64,000 nucleotides of DNA. Source: Vibrio agarivorans (lineage in GTDB: Bacteria; Pseudomonadota; Gammaproteobacteria; Enterobacterales; Vibrionaceae). The DNA lies in the NCBI RefSeq assembly GCF_030409635.1, contig NZ_JAUFQF010000004.1, positions 716,241-780,240 on the forward strand. Direction: 5' to 3'. The position numbers and the translations under genes are program-made. Positions 6,946 through 16,367 of this stretch are shown piece after piece. Numbering within the stretch: the first letter of the stretch is position 1; every line of letters begins with the position of its first letter. Under the pieces are notes generated by a model that made no database searches, was not told the origin of the DNA, and saw nothing but the letters and a program-made list of their open reading frames with translations.

Positions 6946-9354
6946 ATGAAATTCGGATATTTTGACGATAGCAACAAAGAATATGTAGCGACTACGCCAT
7001 GTACACCCATCAAATGGTGTAACTATGTTGGCACACTAAACTTTGGTGGCTTAGTGGATAGCAACGGTGGTGTTTTGCTGTGTAAAGGCGACCCTGCACT
7101 CAACCGCATCACTAAGTACATTGCGCAGCTACCAAACTCTGACTTTAAAGGCTCAACGGTCTACCTAAAAGTAAAAGACAGCTCTGGCAAAGAAGAGGTC
7201 TTCTCGCCATTCTTTACTCCTACTTTGAAGCCACTAGACAAGTTTGAAAACCACACGGGTCTTTCATACACCACCATCGTTTCAGAAGCGTTCGGTGTAC
7301 GTTGTGAAGTGACTTTCTTTGTCCCAAGTGATGATGAAGTTCTGATTGAAGACATTAAAGTTACCAACATCTCTGACGGCGAACTGCATGTCGATGTGGT
7401 GCCTGTGTTTGAATTCACCCACTTTGATGCCCTTAAGCAACTGCTAAATGCTGACTGGGTTCCTCAAACCATGACACTTAAAGCCCACCAGCACGGCGAA
7501 CACACTGTACTTGAGCAGTACGCCTTCATGAAACGTGATTACGCGGTAAACCTAGTGACAGCCGATCGCCCTGCGACCTCATTTGAAGGCGACCGTGCGA
7601 AATTCCTTGGTGAGTTTGGCTACGGCAGTTGGGCAGCGCCACAAGCACTGAACAATGAAGAGCTAGGCAACAGCGAATGTCTGCGCGGCGACAACATTGG
7701 CGCGCTAAACTTACGTCTAGGCTGGCTGTCTCCTCAACAAACTGAGCGCACGGTTGTTCAACTGACACAGCAAGACAGCGTTGAAGCAGCAAAACCTTTA
7801 CTTGAAAAATACCGCAACCATGATGCCGTTGACCAAGCGTTCGCCAACCTGAACACGTTCTGGGACAACTACCTAGCAACGGTACAAGTGGAAACGCCAG
7901 ATCCAGCAATGAACTCGATGCTCAACGTGCACAACCCACGTCAGTGTCATACAACTAAAAACTGGTCTCGTTACCTATCGCTGTACCAGTTAGGCTTTGG
8001 TGCGCGTGGTATCGGCTTCCGTGATTCATCACAAGACACACTTGGCGTGATCACTCACATGCCAGAAGAAGCACGTGAATTCATTGAGCGCCTGCTATCG
8101 GTGCAAAACACCAATGGTTCAGCAATGCACCAGTTCTTCCCATCGACAATGGAAGCTAACGCGGGTGACTCACGTGAAGAAGAAGACCGCCCTGACTACT
8201 ATGGCGATGACCACCTCTGGATCATCTATGCCGTCACTCAATATGTGAAAGAGACAGGCAACGCAGACTTCCTAAACAAAGTGATTCCTTACTACCAAAA
8301 AGACAAGCAAGGCAATCCAGTTGAAGAAGGAACGGTATGGGATCACCTATGTCGTTCAATCGAATTCACACAAAACAACAAAGGTGCACACGGCCTACCT
8401 CTACTTGGTTTTGCTGACTGGAATGACACGGTAAACCTCCCAACAGGCGCAGAGTCAATGATGGTAGCTAGCATGTTCGGTAAAGCGCTTAATGACATGC
8501 TTGACCTATGCAAACTGCGTGAAGATGAAGCACTCGCAGAGCAGTTCCGTGGCTACTACGCACAGATGCAGCAAACGATGAATGAGTGCGGCTGGGACGG
8601 CGAATGGTATGTACGCTACTTCGATGAGCAAGGTGCTCCGATTGGCTCACACAAAAACGTACAAGGTCAGATCTACACTAACGGCCAAAGCTGGCCAGTG
8701 ATCTCTGGCTTCGCCACACCTGAGCGTGCAACTCAAGCGCTAGATTCTGTTTACAACAAGCTAAATACTGCTAATGGCATCAAGCTATCCACACCAGGAT
8801 ACAACGGCTTCGATCCACAGCTTGGCGGCGTATCAACTTACCCACCAGGTGCGAAAGAGAATGGCGGTATCTTCTTGCACTCAAACCCATGGGTGATGAT
8901 TGCTGAAGCGATCATGGGTAATGGCGACCGTGCTTACGAGTACTACCGCCAGATTAACCCTGCCTCAAAGAACGATAGTATCGATAACTTTGAATCAGAG
9001 CCGTACTGCTACCCACAAAATATCTTAGGTGACGAGCACGAGCAATTTGGCCTTGGTCGTAACGCTTGGTTATCAGGTACATCATCTTGGACTTACGTCG
9101 CGGGGACTCAATGGATCCTTGGTGTACGTCCTGATGTTGACGGTCTCATTGTTGACCCATGTATCCCTGCTGACTGGCCGGAGTTCAAAGTACGCCGTCA
9201 GTTCCGCGGCGCGGTCTACCACATCCATGTGCGTAACCCAAACAAGGTGAGCAAAGGCGTGGTTGAGATGCGTGTCAACGGCGATACCATCGAAGGCAAT
9301 AAAGCACCTGTGTTTAACAGTGGTGAGCACCACATTGAAGTCACACTAGGTTAA
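6946..9354 (+). CDS. GH94 family beta-disaccharide phosphorylase
   Basis: An 802-residue inverting phosphorylase of glycoside hydrolase family 94, cytoplasmic, with no signal peptide. The start MKFGYFDD is the usual family N-terminus, so I prefer ATG 6946 to GTG 6940. The beta-sandwich domain (about 1-270) precedes an (alpha/alpha)6 barrel with GIGFRDSSQD and ADWNDT, the motif with the catalytic Asp (about D491). Phosphorolysis of a glucosyl disaccharide yields glucose 1-phosphate and saves ATP. The motif HNPRQCHTTKNWSRYL differs from what I remember of classical cellobiose and chitobiose phosphorylases, so cellobionic acid, laminaribiose or another beta-glucoside are possible substrates. Closest subfamily needs a tree. 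Confidence 0.9.
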   Translation: MKFGYFDDSNKEYVATTPCTPIKWCNYVGTLNFGGLVDSNGGVLLCKGDPALNRITKYIAQLPNSDFKGSTVYLKVKDSSGKEEVFSPFFTPTLKPLDKFENHTGLSYTTIVSEAFGVRCEVTFFVPSDDEVLIEDIKVTNISDGELHVDVVPVFEFTHFDALKQLLNADWVPQTMTLKAHQHGEHTVLEQYAFMKRDYAVNLVTADRPATSFEGDRAKFLGEFGYGSWAAPQALNNEELGNSECLRGDNIGALNLRLGWLSPQQTERTVVQLTQQDSVEAAKPLLEKYRNHDAVDQAFANLNTFWDNYLATVQVETPDPAMNSMLNVHNPRQCHTTKNWSRYLSLYQLGFGARGIGFRDSSQDTLGVITHMPEEAREFIERLLSVQNTNGSAMHQFFPSTMEANAGDSREEEDRPDYYGDDHLWIIYAVTQYVKETGNADFLNKVIPYYQKDKQGNPVEEGTVWDHLCRSIEFTQNNKGAHGLPLLGFADWNDTVNLPTGAESMMVASMFGKALNDMLDLCKLREDEALAEQFRGYYAQMQQTMNECGWDGEWYVRYFDEQGAPIGSHKNVQGQIYTNGQSWPVISGFATPERATQALDSVYNKLNTANGIKLSTPGYNGFDPQLGGVSTYPPGAKENGGIFLHSNPWVMIAEAIMGNGDRAYEYYRQINPASKNDSIDNFESEPYCYPQNILGDEHEQFGLGRNAWLSGTSSWTYVAGTQWILGVRPDVDGLIVDPCIPADWPEFKVRRQFRGAVYHIHVRNPNKVSKGVVEMRVNGDTIEGNKAPVFNSGEHHIEVTLG

Positions 9355-9361
9355 TGCATAC

Positions 9362-9386
9362 GCCCTCCCCTAACGGGAGGGCTTTT
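9362..9386 (+). terminator. intrinsic terminator after the GH94 gene
   Basis: GCCCTCCC and GGGAGGGC form an 8-bp GC-rich stem with a 5-base loop followed by TTTT. It ends the operon that starts at the first regulator and separates it from the convergent epimerase gene. Confidence 0.85.
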
Positions 9387-9390
9387 CACC

Positions 9391-10338
9391 CTAACCTGTA
9401 TAAATCGCTTGGCACTGCCATTGGAAAGAAGACGTTTGACCGGGTTCAAGTTCCAGTAACCCAAAACCATTGTTAAACGCATTCGCAGGACAAGTCATCG
9501 GCTCTATTGCCACGCTCGATTCAGAGTTAGGAGTATAGAGCTGAACAAATGGATAACCTGATTGCTGAGCGTAGTTAAGCTGCGCTTTGCCATCAAGACG
9601 CTTAAGAGTCAGTCGCCCTTGTGATGGGGCTTCAAACTCAAAGCAATGATTAAGCTCTACCCCATCAAGTGTTTTGGGCTGAGTAAACGTAGAGAACGCA
9701 CGCTTCTCACCGCTAGGCAAGTCATCAACATGCAGCCACTCTTGGCAAGGTGACATCTCTAAGGTGAACGAGTCGCGAGGCACTCCCAAGTTAAAGTAGG
9801 GATGCCATGCATCGCCATATGGCATTGCGCGCTCTCCAGTATTAACGACATGCGTCTCACACTGCAATAGACCCGTAGTGTCGAGCGTAAAGGTCACACT
9901 CAAGCGAAATGGAAATGGATACCCCTCTGATTTCAATTGGCTTGAATCAAATTGCAGAGTAACGCGCGCTTGGTTTTCATCAGCGTGGGTCTCTTGAATA
10001 GAAAACGCTTGGTTGTAGAGCAAACCATGCACGGCATGCTCAGACCAAGGAAAGTTCGCTGGTAACTGATAGGAGTCACCAGAGAACATGTAACGACCAT
10101 GAGCAAGGCGGTTTGGAAAAGGAAAAAGTTTAGCGCTGCGAGAGAAGAACGGGTGATTTTCAATAAGATCCTTGTGATCAGAATACCCGGCAACAAATGA
10201 GAATGGACTGTTGTTAACAACAAAGCGATTAATGACAGCACCAAAGCTTGCAATAACTTCCAGTTTAATTCCTAACTGGGGGTTCGTTATATTTATAACT
10301 TCTAAACCACTTGGGTTATCTATATTAATTTTGAACAT
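9391..10338 (-). CDS. aldose 1-epimerase family protein (mutarotase-like)
   Basis: A 315-residue cytoplasmic protein of the GalM/aldose epimerase fold. Signatures are RSAKLFPFPNRL, the histidine motif HAVHGLL, DAWHPYFNL and IEPMTCPANAFNNG, which carries the catalytic Glu. Mutarotation of glucose released by the GH1 and GH116 enzymes would speed entry into kinase steps. I start it at MFKINIDN (10336-10338) because AAGGAG lies just upstream; 17 more residues are open upstream but look non-coding. It is divergent from the GH116 gene and convergent with the operon. Confidence 0.9.
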   Translation of the reverse strand: MFKINIDNPSGLEVINITNPQLGIKLEVIASFGAVINRFVVNNSPFSFVAGYSDHKDLIENHPFFSRSAKLFPFPNRLAHGRYMFSGDSYQLPANFPWSEHAVHGLLYNQAFSIQETHADENQARVTLQFDSSQLKSEGYPFPFRLSVTFTLDTTGLLQCETHVVNTGERAMPYGDAWHPYFNLGVPRDSFTLEMSPCQEWLHVDDLPSGEKRAFSTFTQPKTLDGVELNHCFEFEAPSQGRLTLKRLDGKAQLNYAQQSGYPFVQLYTPNSESSVAIEPMTCPANAFNNGFGLLELEPGQTSSFQWQCQAIYTG

Positions 10339-10370
10339 GTTGTTACTCCTTTTTCTAAGATAGTAACAAC
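10339..10370. repeat. inverted repeat in the epimerase/GH116 divergent gap
   Basis: GTTGTTACT (10339-10347) and AGTAACAAC (10362-10370) are perfect 9-bp inverted arms around 14 bases. The left arm abuts the epimerase start codon and its SD lies in the loop side, so it may act as an operator for both genes or as an RNA hairpin. The whole gap is only 64 bp, and I see no convincing -35/-10 pair for GH116 in it. Confidence 0.5.
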
Positions 10371-10402
10371 AAAAAAAAGAATTTAGCAATCTGGATAGTG
10401 AT

Positions 10403-13400
10403 ATGAAAAATACAATTCCCTACACAAGCTATTTAGGTGATGCAAAGCGACTCACCTCAAAAGGAGATGCGGTTGAGTTCATCCAACCTTGGTACACGCC
10501 AATCTCAACCACCCCTGAAAATACAGGCATGGCGATTGGTGGTATCGGCAGTACGTTCACTCTGACGCCAAATGGCGATACGCCAAACTTTAGTTTTATC
10601 CCTGGCATTTTCATTGATGCCTCAGAGCAAGATATTCACTTTAATGATTTCTATGCCTCCGTTGCTAGCCCTGTCAGCATCGACAAAATACAAATTAAAT
10701 CTAATGCTGAAACCAGAAGTTACTTAAATTACTACCCTGCTCTATTCTCTGGAATAGAAATACACAAAGATGAATCAGTAAATTTACTTGATGAATTAAA
10801 ATCCAGCCTACTTAAAGGTGTTTTTTATCAAGAAAACCTAGAAAGGTTCCAGCGCTGGAATATTGAATTTTCAACTCGCACACAGCAAGCGATCCAACGC
10901 AACTCGGTCGCATTGGATACCCAAGTACTTGTGGCGATGGATTTCTTCAATGGCTTAATCATCAACAGCACGGCCCAAGCGAAACAATTGACGGCGAATG
11001 GTCGCAGCCCTATCGAGTCAGTGCGTGCAGAAGAGATTGATTACAAAGCACTCTACCCACTTGCAGAGTTTGATTACCGCAGTTTTGAAACAGTCTCTAT
11101 CAAGCGTAAAGTCGTGTCGCCAGCGGTGAAAGACGATGCGGAGCTGTGTAGCCTACCAAGTCACTGGAACCATTTTGAAGTGACTAACAATACCGACCAG
11201 CCACAAAGCATCACATTGGTGCAGCCACTTCTCAACTTAATTGGCTCTACGTACCGCAAGGGTCGTGATGGTATTCAAGACTCATTCTGTACACTGACAC
11301 AGAACCCGATTAAGCAAAAGCATCAAGCTATCTCGCTTGAAAATGAAGAGCGTGCCTATTCTGGCGTACTAATGGCGACAGACTCTCGCTATGGGGCAGA
11401 CATTGAAGGTGAAGTGAACTTTGGTGTTGTTACTCAACGTGATTTGATCGACCAGGGCAAGGTGTGTATTACCGTCAAACCTGCGATGTACTCTGCTCAC
11501 ATTCAACGTGAAGTGAACAACGCACTTAATACCGGTCGCACCAATCAACACTTTGATAAAGGTATCTACTCTGGTCGTGAAGCTCTCGCTGGTCTTACGG
11601 TGATCAACATCGAGCTGGATGCAAACGAGAGCATTGATCTTCGCTTTGTTCAAACGATGGATCACGCAAAAATCTCGCTTGGCGACTGGGAAAGCGAGAA
11701 AGCCTACTGCCAATACCTAACTGGATCGCGGAGATCAACGGAGATCACTAAGCGTCTTATGGGCGAGTTCGAGTCTATTGAAGCGCGCATCGTTAAACAG
11801 CAAGCGGATTTCCTAACCAACGCCCACCAGCAGTTTAATGACGCCGATAAAGCGCTTCGCTTTGCGACGATGGCAATGAACACCCTCTCATTCCTTGCTG
11901 AATCAACGGTTTGGGATAAAGAGAATAAGTTCCTGGTTAAAGAGTGTGTTGATTACCCCTTCTTTAACTCGCTCGATGTCTATTTCTACGGTTCCTTTGC
12001 ACTACTCTACTTACTGCCTGAGCTTGATGGCTTTGTCATGGAAGAGTTTGCGCGCGCTATCTTGGCAGAAGATCCAACCCTTCGTCGCTACTGGGAATAT
12101 GAAGACAAGCCGTTTGCAGAGCTGGTTGATAACAAATATGAAGGCACTCGCGCAGTTCGCGGCGCTGTGATTCATGACTTAGGTAGCCCATTCGATATCC
12201 AGCCTGATGCGTACAGCTGGCACAACGTTAAAGAGTGGAAAGATCTTGCCCCGAAATTCATCTTGATGGTGTATCGCCACTTCAAGAAAACCGGTAATCG
12301 TGCGGTGGTCGAAGCGTGTTGGACAGCCGTCAAAGAGAGTGTGGTTTACCTAGACAATCTTGTAGCACCGGGCGATACACTGCCTCTGACTCGCGGCACT
12401 GACGACACATTCGATAACCTGTCATCACATGGTATCTCTATCTATTGCGCGAGCTTATGGTCTGCAGGTTTACGCGCAGGCTCTGCGTTGGCCGAGCTAA
12501 TGAATGAACCAGAGCTGAGCATCGAATACGCTGAGAAAGCACAAGCTGCGCTGGAAGAGTTAGAAGAGAGCCTGTGGGATGAGCAACAAGGTTACTACCA
12601 CTTCTTCGTAACTCCAGTACAAGCTAAGCATCTCACTGGTGAAGGGCTCAATGAACTAAGAAACCTCGGCATAGCAGTTAGCGGTGATAGCATTGTTGAT
12701 AAGAACCTGATCAACCAATACCTAAACCAACGCGACAACCTTGTTGTGAGTAAATTGGAAGAGCGTCGCAGTAAAAAGCGCACTCTCAAAGAAGTGGCTC
12801 CTGCCGCATTTACGGCGGAATTTGACGCTATTATTGAGCTGGATTCAGACAACAGCTTTGGTGATGCGCTTCTGGCCGACAGCTACCTTCAACTTATTGG
12901 TGAAAATGGTCTCTTCCTACAAGAGCGTGTGGCTCGTGCACTCGACTTTGTTTGCAAAACCAACTTCAAAGCAAACAGCCCGAAAGTCGGTGTAGCTAAC
13001 ATGACTTTAGCTGATGGCATGCCTCATCATGCGTTCCAAGCACAAGATGTGTGGATTGGTGTACAGTTCAGTGTTGCTACGGCACTCCAGCTTGCTGACA
13101 AACGAGATGACGCCGAGCAGCTCATGGATACTACCTATCGCGCACTTTACCAGTACGCTCGCATTCCATTTGCAGCCCCTGAAGGGTTCAATGCTTCCGT
13201 CGAGGTTCAACCTGCTTTGCTCATGTCTGAGCTTGGCTTAACACTTGAACAGGCACAACTTTGGATTGAAGCTTTGAAAGAAGAAGGCTGCCTATTAGCC
13301 GATGGGCGAGTTAGCCCAAATATGTGCCAAGATCTTGAAGACTTCCAAGTTCAGATGGGGCCAACGGTAGAGAAAGCGCTGACAGAGCAACTATTCTCAT

Positions 13401-13477
13401 TGCTAAAAGCAACGGGACTGAAGTACACCGCGGGCCGTTACTTCCGACCAGGGATGATTTTCGCCTATGGTTATTAA
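10403..13477 (+). CDS. GH116 family glycosidase (GBA2-like beta-glucosidase)
   Basis: A 1024-residue protein without signal peptide. The N-terminal GMAIGGIGSTFT and the (alpha/alpha)6 barrel motifs FFNSLDVYFYGSFALL, HDLGSP, HNVKEWKDLAPKFIL and GDALLADSYLQLIG match GH116, the family of human GBA2 and bacterial TxGH116. By alignment from memory the nucleophile is E514 (KECVDYP) and the acid/base is D671 in the DDTFDN motif (667-672). Characterised bacterial members hydrolyse beta-1,3/1,4 gluco-oligosaccharides and aryl glucosides. It is longer than many bacterial homologues. Position in the locus suggests a second cytoplasmic route for degrading imported beta-glucosides. Confidence 0.87.
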   Translation: MKNTIPYTSYLGDAKRLTSKGDAVEFIQPWYTPISTTPENTGMAIGGIGSTFTLTPNGDTPNFSFIPGIFIDASEQDIHFNDFYASVASPVSIDKIQIKSNAETRSYLNYYPALFSGIEIHKDESVNLLDELKSSLLKGVFYQENLERFQRWNIEFSTRTQQAIQRNSVALDTQVLVAMDFFNGLIINSTAQAKQLTANGRSPIESVRAEEIDYKALYPLAEFDYRSFETVSIKRKVVSPAVKDDAELCSLPSHWNHFEVTNNTDQPQSITLVQPLLNLIGSTYRKGRDGIQDSFCTLTQNPIKQKHQAISLENEERAYSGVLMATDSRYGADIEGEVNFGVVTQRDLIDQGKVCITVKPAMYSAHIQREVNNALNTGRTNQHFDKGIYSGREALAGLTVINIELDANESIDLRFVQTMDHAKISLGDWESEKAYCQYLTGSRRSTEITKRLMGEFESIEARIVKQQADFLTNAHQQFNDADKALRFATMAMNTLSFLAESTVWDKENKFLVKECVDYPFFNSLDVYFYGSFALLYLLPELDGFVMEEFARAILAEDPTLRRYWEYEDKPFAELVDNKYEGTRAVRGAVIHDLGSPFDIQPDAYSWHNVKEWKDLAPKFILMVYRHFKKTGNRAVVEACWTAVKESVVYLDNLVAPGDTLPLTRGTDDTFDNLSSHGISIYCASLWSAGLRAGSALAELMNEPELSIEYAEKAQAALEELEESLWDEQQGYYHFFVTPVQAKHLTGEGLNELRNLGIAVSGDSIVDKNLINQYLNQRDNLVVSKLEERRSKKRTLKEVAPAAFTAEFDAIIELDSDNSFGDALLADSYLQLIGENGLFLQERVARALDFVCKTNFKANSPKVGVANMTLADGMPHHAFQAQDVWIGVQFSVATALQLADKRDDAEQLMDTTYRALYQYARIPFAAPEGFNASVEVQPALLMSELGLTLEQAQLWIEALKEEGCLLADGRVSPNMCQDLEDFQVQMGPTVEKALTEQLFSLLKATGLKYTAGRYFRPGMIFAYGY

Positions 13478-13538
13478 TCATTCAGTAACGGAATGCATAT
13501 AAGCGTGCCTATTTAAACTCTGAGATCTCATTTTGAAT

Positions 13539-13559
13539 CCCCCAAGCTTGCCTTGGGGG
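13539..13559 (+). terminator. GC-rich hairpin after the GH116 gene
   Basis: CCCCCAAG/CTTGGGGG forms an 8-bp stem with a 5-base loop 62 bp after the GH116 stop. No U-run follows, and a second short inverted repeat GAGGA-G-TCCTC comes next (13561-13571). It may be a weak or Rho-assisted terminator, or a leader structure for the next regulator. Confidence 0.45.
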
Positions 13560-13631
13560 TGAGGAGTCCTCCACCCTTTATGTGAAGCCTCCCCAAATAT
13601 AATAAATGGCTTCTACTCAGGAGTGCAGATA

Positions 13632-14684
13632 ATGAAAAAGAAAAAAGCTCCGACGGTCTATGATGTTGCAAAGCTTGCTGGCGTCTCCCCTAGCACCGTC
13701 TCACGCTTCTTAAATCGGACGACTTACGTCTCTGATGAAAAAAGTGAAAAACTCGAACAAGCAATCAAAGAATTGGGTTACAAGCCGAATCAACATTCGA
13801 CGACACACTCAAATCGCCGTTCAATGACAATTGGTGTGTTAATTCAACACCCTGATAGTCCTTTCACCAGTCGTATTCTTAACGATATGGAGAAAACCCT
13901 GATTGCTAAAGGTTATTCGCTAGTCATTGCTACCGGGCATTGGCAAAAAAACCTTGAACACCACGCGTTAGATTACCTCGCCAAAAGCAACGTCGATGGC
14001 GTGATTATTGTAACCGGTGATATCAAAGAAGATGCCATCGTTAAGTTCGCCAACAACATACCAGTCGTGGCTGTCGGTTATCAGATTGAAGCCGAAAACG
14101 TGCGTAGCATTAATATCGACAATACCCTTGGTGGCTATATTGCAACCTTGCATTTATTACAGCAAGGCCATGTCAATATTGCCCACATTAAAGGTCATTG
14201 CTCGCAACCCGATTCTGGCTGCCGCTTTGAAGGCTATAAAAAAGCGCTTGAAGAATCAGGAATCAAAGTCATGACAAAACTGGTCAAACAGGGTGACTTT
14301 AGTTGTGAGCTTGGCTACGAAAAAACCGTTGAGCTGATTGAGTCTAAGGTTCACTTCTCTGCGATTTTCGCTGCCAACGATCAAACGGGTTATGGCGCCA
14401 TCAAAGCCCTGCACGACCATGGCTATCGTGTACCGGAAGATGTCTCGGTAGTGGGTTTTGATGACTTACCGACATCACAATACTTCACACCGGCTCTCAC
14501 TACGTTACGCCAACCTGTAGAAGAGGTCGGTGTGGTGTGTGCTCACTCTATTCTCAACTTACTCAATGGTGAGAACCACGAGGCTCGCCTTCCCCCTATC
14601 GAGCTTATTGTTCGCCAGAGTACCAAGTCGCTCTATCGGAGTAGCCCCCGGCACAACACGTTAGAGCAACTCATCATGTCTTAA
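13632..14684 (+). CDS. LacI-family transcriptional regulator (second in the locus)
   Basis: A 350-residue regulator. The [23 protein letters not shown] is at about residues 8-27, followed by a sugar-binding-protein-like effector domain ending in [22 protein letters not shown] chose ATG 13632 because AGGAG (13619-13623) is 8 bp upstream; a GTG at 13623 overlaps that SD. It follows GH116 in the same direction and precedes an unrelated permease, so it probably regulates GH116 and perhaps the epimerase. It is clearly different in sequence from the first LacI-type regulator, so the locus has two separate switches. Confidence 0.92.
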   Translation: MKKKKAPTVYDVAKLAGVSPSTVSRFLNRTTYVSDEKSEKLEQAIKELGYKPNQHSTTHSNRRSMTIGVLIQHPDSPFTSRILNDMEKTLIAKGYSLVIATGHWQKNLEHHALDYLAKSNVDGVIIVTGDIKEDAIVKFANNIPVVAVGYQIEAENVRSINIDNTLGGYIATLHLLQQGHVNIAHIKGHCSQPDSGCRFEGYKKALEESGIKVMTKLVKQGDFSCELGYEKTVELIESKVHFSAIFAANDQTGYGAIKALHDHGYRVPEDVSVVGFDDLPTSQYFTPALTTLRQPVEEVGVVCAHSILNLLNGENHEARLPPIELIVRQSTKSLYRSSPRHNTLEQLIMS

Positions 14685-14710
14685 GTTTGATGAGTCACAA
14701 AATCAAAAAA

Positions 14711-14742
14711 GGGGTCAAAGCTTATGGCTTTGACCCCTTTTT
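14711..14742. terminator. bidirectional intrinsic terminator
   Basis: GGGGTCAAAGC and GCTTTGACCCC form an 11-bp perfect stem with loop TTATG. A-run before and T-run after allow it to serve both the regulator on the plus strand and the purine permease on the minus strand. Confidence 0.92.
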
Positions 14743-14760
14743 CTATCAATCTAGCTTTTG

Positions 14761-16128
14761 TTATAGCAGTACAAGATACAGCATAAACAGCGCACACAGT
14801 GCATAAATGACTGGATGAACTTGTTTACCTTTGCCTGCAACGACCATAGAGAACGCGTAGCTAATAAAGCCCATTGCCATACCGTTCGCTGGCGAGAAGC
14901 TCAGTACCGTAAACATAATGGTAAAGAATGCTGCAATGCGAGACTCTTTTTGCTCCCAACTAATCTGACCTAGTCGACCGATCATATAGATACCCACAAC
15001 AACCATTGCCGGTGCAACCATCGCTGCCGAGAAAATAGAGAAGATTGGGTAGAAGAAGAGTGATAGGAAAAACAGACCTGCTACCGTCACTGCAGCAAGA
15101 CCAGTGCGAGCACCCTGTGCAGATGCAATACCTGACTCTGAGAACGCAGTAATAGAGGTTGTACCTAGAACAGAGCCGATCACTGTACCACCAGCATCTG
15201 CCACAAGCGCTGAGCGAGCATTTGGTACCTTGCCATCTTTATCGATGATACCGGCATCACGACCCACACCCACAATCGTACTTAACCCATCAAAGAAGTC
15301 GACGATCAGGAAGATAATCACAATAAACAGCAGATCAAATAGCTTCTCAGCCGTCAAACCAGAGAAGTTAAAGATCGCACCAAAGCTACCTGCGATGCTT
15401 GGTGGAGCCGTAACAATCGCTTCTGGAATTGGCGCGTTTGATGTTCCCATAAAGGCATCAGCAACCACCGTAAGCAAAATCGCCGAAACAAATGAGATAA
15501 AGGTCGCCAGTTTAATATCGCGAATCATACAGCCGAGTGCTATGAAGATACTGATGTAGGCAATGATCACCTGAGGGTTAGAAATATCCCCCATACTCAC
15601 CAAAATAATCGGGTTTGAGACAATAATGCCCGCATTTTTCAAGCCAAGAAATGCGATAAACAAACCCAGTGAAACCGTAATTGCTAGCTTAAGGTCTTCA
15701 GGAATCGACTCAATCATCGCCTTACGGATCTTGGTCATCGACAGAATCAAGTAGATCACACCAGACAAGAAAATACCAAACAGCGCTTCATGCCAAACCA
15801 GTGCGACTGAACCACTCAGCAACATGCCTTTAAAAAAGCCATTCATGCTCATACCTGGTGCTAGCATCACCGGGTAGTTACCAAACAGACCCATGATTAA
15901 CGTAGCTAAACCTGCAGCCAAAGCTGTAGCGGTAAAAATAGCACCACGATCCATTCCTGGAATATCCCCCAAAATGGCTGGGTTTACCGCCAGAATGTAG
16001 CTCATAGCAAGGAAGGTAATAAAACCTGCGTAGATTTCAGTACCAATGGTTGTCTTACGTTCAGACAGTTTGAATCTAGCTTCTAAAAAAGAAGGCGTGG
16101 TGGGCTTTGCAGCAGCTTCAAGACTCAC
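14761..16128 (-). CDS. NCS2-family purine (guanine/hypoxanthine-type) permease
   Basis: About 455 residues with 12-14 hydrophobic segments. The motifs FLAMSYILAVNPAILGD and MLAPGMSMNGFF and the region DFFDGLSTIVGVGRDAG place it in the AzgA/GhxP branch of nucleobase:cation symporters (xanthine/uracil permease superfamily). I place the start at GTG 16128 (VSLEAAAKPTT). The frame remains open to ATG 16185, but that would begin 10 bases after the riboswitch aptamer and add a poorly matching N-terminus. The guanine-class riboswitch in the leader supports guanine or hypoxanthine as substrate. Confidence 0.92.
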   Translation of the reverse strand: MSLEAAAKPTTPSFLEARFKLSERKTTIGTEIYAGFITFLAMSYILAVNPAILGDIPGMDRGAIFTATALAAGLATLIMGLFGNYPVMLAPGMSMNGFFKGMLLSGSVALVWHEALFGIFLSGVIYLILSMTKIRKAMIESIPEDLKLAITVSLGLFIAFLGLKNAGIIVSNPIILVSMGDISNPQVIIAYISIFIALGCMIRDIKLATFISFVSAILLTVVADAFMGTSNAPIPEAIVTAPPSIAGSFGAIFNFSGLTAEKLFDLLFIVIIFLIVDFFDGLSTIVGVGRDAGIIDKDGKVPNARSALVADAGGTVIGSVLGTTSITAFSESGIASAQGARTGLAAVTVAGLFFLSLFFYPIFSIFSAAMVAPAMVVVGIYMIGRLGQISWEQKESRIAAFFTIMFTVLSFSPANGMAMGFISYAFSMVVAGKGKQVHPVIYALCALFMLYLVLL

Positions 16129-16195
16129 GAGTAAACCTATAATGATCAAAGTGTAGGTAAATCGCGCTGTAAGATGCGGCTGCATTCAGGCTTGA

Positions 16196-16260
16196 GTTGT
16201 AGTCACCGAGATAGGCTCAGTGGTAGAAACGTCAGATCCCATTCATCCAACATATACAAC
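16196..16260 (-). promoter_or_regulatory. purine riboswitch aptamer, guanine class
   Basis: On the minus strand P1 is GTTGTA/TACAAC. P2 (UGGAU/AUCUG) closes a 7-base loop GAAUGGG. The J2/3 core GTTTCTACC is invariant in the family, and P3 (ACUGA/UCGGU) closes a 7-base loop. J3/1 reads GAC before P1, and that C is the specificity base for guanine/hypoxanthine (U in adenine riboswitches). All elements are in the right order and length. It precedes the purine permease by about 70 bases; I could not define the expression platform, though the weak SD near the GTG start could be masked. Confidence 0.88.
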
Positions 16261-16280
16261 GCGACAGAAATTAGGCGCGA

Positions 16281-16308
16281 ATTTTAGCGATATAGAGCAA
16301 AAATTCAA
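16281..16308 (-). promoter_or_regulatory. sigma-70 promoter for the purine permease
   Basis: On the minus strand TTGAAT (16303-16308) and TAAAAT (16281-16286) are separated by 16 bp. Transcription would start near 16274, a few bases before the riboswitch P1. The predicted leader therefore contains the complete aptamer. Confidence 0.6.
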
Positions 16309-16367
16309 CGAATTTCGCGCAAAAACTACAAGAATGAAAAAACTTTAAAAACAAACCTTTGAAAAAC

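Noticed and set aside
16129..16185. Extended N-terminus of the purine permease from ATG 16185
   Set aside because: The start would lie 10 bases after the riboswitch P1 helix, and the 19 extra residues do not fit the family.
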